In this document: positions 61,344 to 64,000 of the stretch, in pieces
Numbering within the stretch: position 1 is the first letter of the stretch
How the letters are laid out: every line of letters starts with the position of its first letter
Assembly: GCA_031274995.1 (NCBI GenBank)
Contig: JAISPJ010000087.1
Coordinates: 16,424 to 80,423 of the forward strand
Direction: 5' to 3'
Length of the DNA: 64,000 nucleotides
Source: Azoarcus sp.
Lineage (GTDB): Bacteria > Pseudomonadota > Gammaproteobacteria > Burkholderiales > Rhodocyclaceae
The notes under the pieces: generated by a model
Told to the model about the DNA's origin: nothing
Databases searched by the model: none
What the model saw: only the letters and a program-made list of their open reading frames with translations
Program-made: the position numbers and the translations under genes

Positions 61344-62423
61344 ATGCAACTCGGACACGTTCTTACGCTCGCCAACCGCTCGATGAAGAAGCCGCTGCTG
61401 GCTGCTGCCGGTGTTGCGCTTTCCTTTGGCGTTCTCTTGGGTAGTGCTCCGGCGGCGGCTTATACGAGTAGTGCGGAGGCTGTTTGGGTGGGAACAGATC
61501 ACTATAGTAATGCCATAGTAGAAAATTTTATATTTCAAGATAGAAGACTCGACAATAGTTTTACTATTGATTATTACGGAAGACAACCGTACTTTGCACA
61601 ATTGGGACAAACTCTTTGTTGGTGGTGGTGTTCGATTTCGATTGGTGGTAGTAACGCTCATTTGGATGAGAATGGTTATGGAGGACTCGCACAGTTGCGG
61701 GTATTTTTATCTGAAAGTAACCCATACATTGTTTCTTTTTTCAATTCTCGTGACAGTGACTTTTACCGAAGAGAATCCTTGTATTATTCTTCTGAAACTT
61801 TTTTTAGAGATGGAACACTCTCTTATAGGTATCGGGATAACTTTATAGATACATCTTTCGGTGCTGGAATAAGTTATGATTATGATGGAACAGAGAGTTA
61901 TAATATGTATTATGTTTACAGTTCTGGTGAGTATTATGAGTCCTATTCTTATACTGTCGATATGGAGGGTCTCAACCACAACTATGAACATTATTACGCG
62001 GATGAGGTATCTGGTTGGGTATATGATTTCAATCCTTTTGATGTTGAAGAAAAAATAAAATCAAAAATGCAACTTGATCTGCTACCGACTTCTGGCGTTG
62101 GGATTTTCGACTTCGAGAACTCATTTGTATATTACGCAGGGGAAAGCGAAGGCGTGTCACTGGCTCAAATGCTCGCTGATGGCGGAATGGGGGTTGGAAT
62201 AAGTTTCGGTTATTCCGAAGAGCAACTCATGTATTATCCCGGAGACGTTTCTGGTCCAACTTATATTTCTTTTGATCTGACTTGGTATACCGGCTTTCGA
62301 GAAATTACAGGCATGACCCTTGCCTATAATCTCCCCGCCATCCCCGAACCCGAAACCTGGGCCATGCTGCTGGCAGGGCTTGGCCTCGTGGGCGCGGTAG
62401 CGAAGCGCCGCCGTCAGGGGTGA
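61344..62423 (+). CDS. PEP-CTERM sorting domain protein, mosaic composition
   Basis: Secreted protein of 359 residues. Signal peptide at about residues 15-39 (PLLAAAGVALSFGVLLGSAP), mature region with Tyr/Ser-rich stretches such as YDYDGTESYNMYYVYSSGEY, and C-terminal PEP-CTERM PAIPEPETWAMLLAGLGLVG then AVAKRRRQG. The first 130 bp and last 120 bp are GC-rich like the chromosome, but about 61496-62290 is clearly AT-rich. That suggests an imported centre behind resident secretion and sorting ends. SD GGGAG precedes ATG. No known fold was recognised. It is driven by cassette C. Confidence 0.9.
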   Translation: MQLGHVLTLANRSMKKPLLAAAGVALSFGVLLGSAPAAAYTSSAEAVWVGTDHYSNAIVENFIFQDRRLDNSFTIDYYGRQPYFAQLGQTLCWWWCSISIGGSNAHLDENGYGGLAQLRVFLSESNPYIVSFFNSRDSDFYRRESLYYSSETFFRDGTLSYRYRDNFIDTSFGAGISYDYDGTESYNMYYVYSSGEYYESYSYTVDMEGLNHNYEHYYADEVSGWVYDFNPFDVEEKIKSKMQLDLLPTSGVGIFDFENSFVYYAGESEGVSLAQMLADGGMGVGISFGYSEEQLMYYPGDVSGPTYISFDLTWYTGFREITGMTLAYNLPAIPEPETWAMLLAGLGLVGAVAKRRRQG

Positions 62424-62453
62424 GTCGGGTTTTTCCCGTAGAAGCAAAATGGA

Positions 62454-62475
62454 AATGGGGGCGAAAGCCCCCATT
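62454..62475 (+). terminator. Hairpin terminator after the second PEP-CTERM gene
   Basis: AATGGGGGC, loop GAAA, GCCCCCATT, then GATTATC. Same design as the hairpin after the first PEP-CTERM gene but with a poor T-run. Confidence 0.6.
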
Positions 62476-62619
62476 GATTATCCCTTGAGCTCCTTGAATC
62501 CCGGTCGTCGGGACGTTGTGTGCAACGCTCTTGCGAATCGATATTCAGTGTGAAGAGCGTCCATAAATCCAGCGTTTTCTGGATGGCTGTCGAGTAGCTT
62601 TTAAGCTACAATTACGCCC

Positions 62620-62940
62620 ATGATAGAACTTCTCCGGTATCAGCGCGAAAACGGGCAGGTGCCATTCACGGAATGGCTCAACGGGCTGCGCGACAAGGTT
62701 GCTCAGGCGCGCGTCCGGGTGCGGCTTCGCCAGGTACAGGCGGGCAACTTCGGCGACAGTGAACCGGTTGGAGAAGGTGTTATTGAGTTACGTATCCATG
62801 TTGGTGCTGGATACCGTGTGTACTGTGTCCGGTATGGAAAGGCGGTTGTACTTTTGCTGTGTGGTGGCGACAAAGGTAATCAGGCAGCAGACATCAAACG
62901 TGCCAGGGAGTACTGGTCAGAATGGAAACGGAGGCGGTGA
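62620..62940 (+). CDS. RelE/ParE-superfamily toxin (HigB-like, Gp49 type)
   Basis: A 106-residue predicted mRNA interferase of a type II toxin-antitoxin pair. IELLRYQRENGQVPFTEWLN, the central EGVIELRIHVGAGYRVYCVR and LLCGGDKGNQAADIKRAREY are the pattern of PF05973 addiction-module toxins. The gene order is toxin first, as in higBA. The GC-rich composition matches the chromosome. Ribosome-dependent cleavage is family knowledge and was not tested. Confidence 0.9.
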   Translation: MIELLRYQRENGQVPFTEWLNGLRDKVAQARVRVRLRQVQAGNFGDSEPVGEGVIELRIHVGAGYRVYCVRYGKAVVLLLCGGDKGNQAADIKRAREYWSEWKRRR

Positions 62941-63269
62941 TGGGTAGGTTCAAAAATGCAGTGTCGCACCACGAGGCAGAAGTCGCTGAATTACGCGCCG
63001 ACCATGAACTTGCGAGTGAATATCTGAAAGCGGCGATGGAGTCGCTTGACAACCCCGAGGATCGGGCAGCAGGTCTTGTGGCTTTACGTACAGTCGCAGA
63101 AGCCTATGGCGGGCTAGGTGCCGTGGCCACCGAAGCCGGTATCAGCCGCGAGTCGCTTTACCGCGCACTGTCTCCAAAGGGTAACCCAACGCTGAAAACT
63201 TTGCTGGCGGTACTAAAGTCGGTCGGCATGCGCTTGTCCGTAGAGCCTGTGCGCCATGTACATGTCTGA
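62940..63269 (+). CDS. HigA-like antitoxin (helix-turn-helix)
   Basis: Partner antitoxin, 109 residues from the ATG at 62940 (MGRFKNAVSHHEAEVAEL), which overlaps the toxin stop by one base; an ATG at 62922 would add six residues. The helix-turn-helix is GAVATEAGISRESLYRALSP with NPTLKTLLAVLKSVGMRLSV after it. It should bind the toxin and repress the operon. Family: putative addiction module antidote protein. Confidence 0.9.
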   Translation: MGRFKNAVSHHEAEVAELRADHELASEYLKAAMESLDNPEDRAAGLVALRTVAEAYGGLGAVATEAGISRESLYRALSPKGNPTLKTLLAVLKSVGMRLSVEPVRHVHV

Positions 63270-63285
63270 ACTACTCCTTCCGTCA

Positions 63286-63325
63286 CCCGCGCTACGCGCG
63301 GGCGACACCTTCCTCAAGAGGAAGG
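63286..63325. repeat. Two palindromes behind the toxin-antitoxin pair
   Basis: CCCGCGCTACGCGCGGG (63286-63302) and CCTTCCTC-AA-GAGGAAGG (63308-63325), starting 17 bp after the antitoxin stop. They could be REP units or ends of the transcript; there is no T-run. Confidence 0.6.
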
Positions 63326-63357
63326 CTATAGAGTATCCGGCGCCTCGCGCCGCATGA

Positions 63358-63417
63358 ATAAAGCCTCCCTCCCGAGGGAGGTGGCACGCCGAAGGCGTGA
63401 CGGAGGGAGTAGCGGCT
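63358..63417. repeat. Dispersed palindromic repeat B, copy 2
   Basis: 60 bp matching 10130-10189 with about four differences, including both palindromes. The sequence around it (63270-63705) holds no supported gene, only this repeat, the two palindromes above and a fragment of element A. Confidence 0.8.
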
Positions 63418-63558
63418 GATGGATTCTGCGACGTCGCCTTATACCTCATGCGACCACCAAATCCTGACCGGCTTGCCGCGACGAGTGCCGCCCAGTTGTC
63501 GGGCGGGCTGCCTCGATCCAGCATTTTCTCAAATTTGAATCATCCCGGTCAGAAGATC

Positions 63559-63582
63559 GGGGATTGCGCTCGGTGCGTGTTC
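63559..63582 (-). repeat. Fragment of hairpin element A
   Basis: On the minus strand GAACACGCACCGAGCGCAAT matches the first 22-24 bp of copy 3 (GAACACGCATCAAGCGCAAT); the hairpin parts are missing or too diverged to see. Confidence 0.55.
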
Positions 63583-63863
63583 GACGTTTGAATGGTAAGG
63601 ATATTTTCTTACCTGTCAAGCAGGGCATGTGTTATGGCGTACTTCTTGGCACGGCTGAGTCAAGTGGCAGGCTTAGTTACGCCCACTGTTCGGTGGAAGC
63701 TTCGATGAGTTGGCCACTATGGGTGTATTGACATGCCTTTGCGTTTTTTGTAGGGTAGCCGTCATATCACAAATGGTTAAGACAAAGGCACGGACAAAAT
63801 GGACGCGGCGATGGGAGTTGCTTCCGCTCGGCAGGGGATCGCACGGACCGTCGCCCGCCGGTC

Positions 63864-63926
<63 letters not shown>

Positions 63927-64000
63927 ACATAGCAACCTGTTGATGTCCTCTGCGCGTTGCGTCAGGGGCTTTTCTGAGCAACCCCGTCCCCCGGAAGAGG

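Overview
The window reads as a contiguous chromosome segment of a GC-rich betaproteobacterium. The gene orders suhB|trmJ-cysE, glnE|yhdP, mdh|gntR-sdhCDAB-sdhE-gltA-sucA-odhB-lpdA, thrS-infC-rpmI-rplT-pheST-ihfA-merR, glyQS-gmhB-plsC and gmk-rpoZ-spoT are typical of that class. Two PEP-CTERM proteins imply an exosortase-type sorting system elsewhere in the genome, which points to the Rhodocyclales/Nitrosomonadales side of the class. That placement is inference; no 16S gene is present.

Layout. 1-7.6 kb: the 3'-truncated map gene, a SprA-like putative metalloprotease, ispD-ispF-ygiQ, then cysE and trmJ divergent from suhB. 7.7-19.5 kb: an HDOD protein, gdhA, an antiporter translationally coupled to glnE, yhdP, an NlpC/P60 lipoprotein and a gamma-carbonic-anhydrase-like protein. 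19.5-32.8 kb: tRNA-Arg, mdh and, divergently, a GntR regulator followed by the TCA genes in one direction. 32.9-40.8 kb: tRNA-Pro, then the translation operon read leftward with tRNA-Val at its upstream end. 40.8-45 kb: a sirtuin, a DUF4124-like protein and pyrE, then aroG-serB. 45-48.7 kb: rfbBDAC for dTDP-L-rhamnose. 48.8-57.6 kb: plsC, gmhB and glyQS; a PEP-CTERM gene behind a sigma-54 promoter; spoT-rpoZ-gmk. 57.6-64 kb is accessory: a three-part glycosyltransferase, a second PEP-CTERM gene, a HigBA-like toxin-antitoxin pair and dense repeats.

The most unusual feature is in the accessory end. A cassette of about 290 bp is present twice (60998-61288, and 63706 to the window edge). Each copy holds a near-consensus sigma-54 -24/-12 promoter directly followed by a (AC)23 microsatellite, so the predicted transcription start falls inside the tract. 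In the first copy a hairpin follows and then a PEP-CTERM gene whose AT-rich centre sits between GC-rich secretion and sorting ends. This looks like a mobile, possibly phase-variable expression cassette for secreted surface proteins; the phase-variation part is inference. The other PEP-CTERM gene has a consensus sigma-54 promoter without a microsatellite.

A second repeat family, about 125 bp with hairpins, is present at 2543, 19729 and 33779 with a fragment at 63559. One copy has become the last 46 codons of ispD and another starts in the pheT stop codon. The SdhE assembly factor has Ser in place of the Gly of its RGxxE motif.
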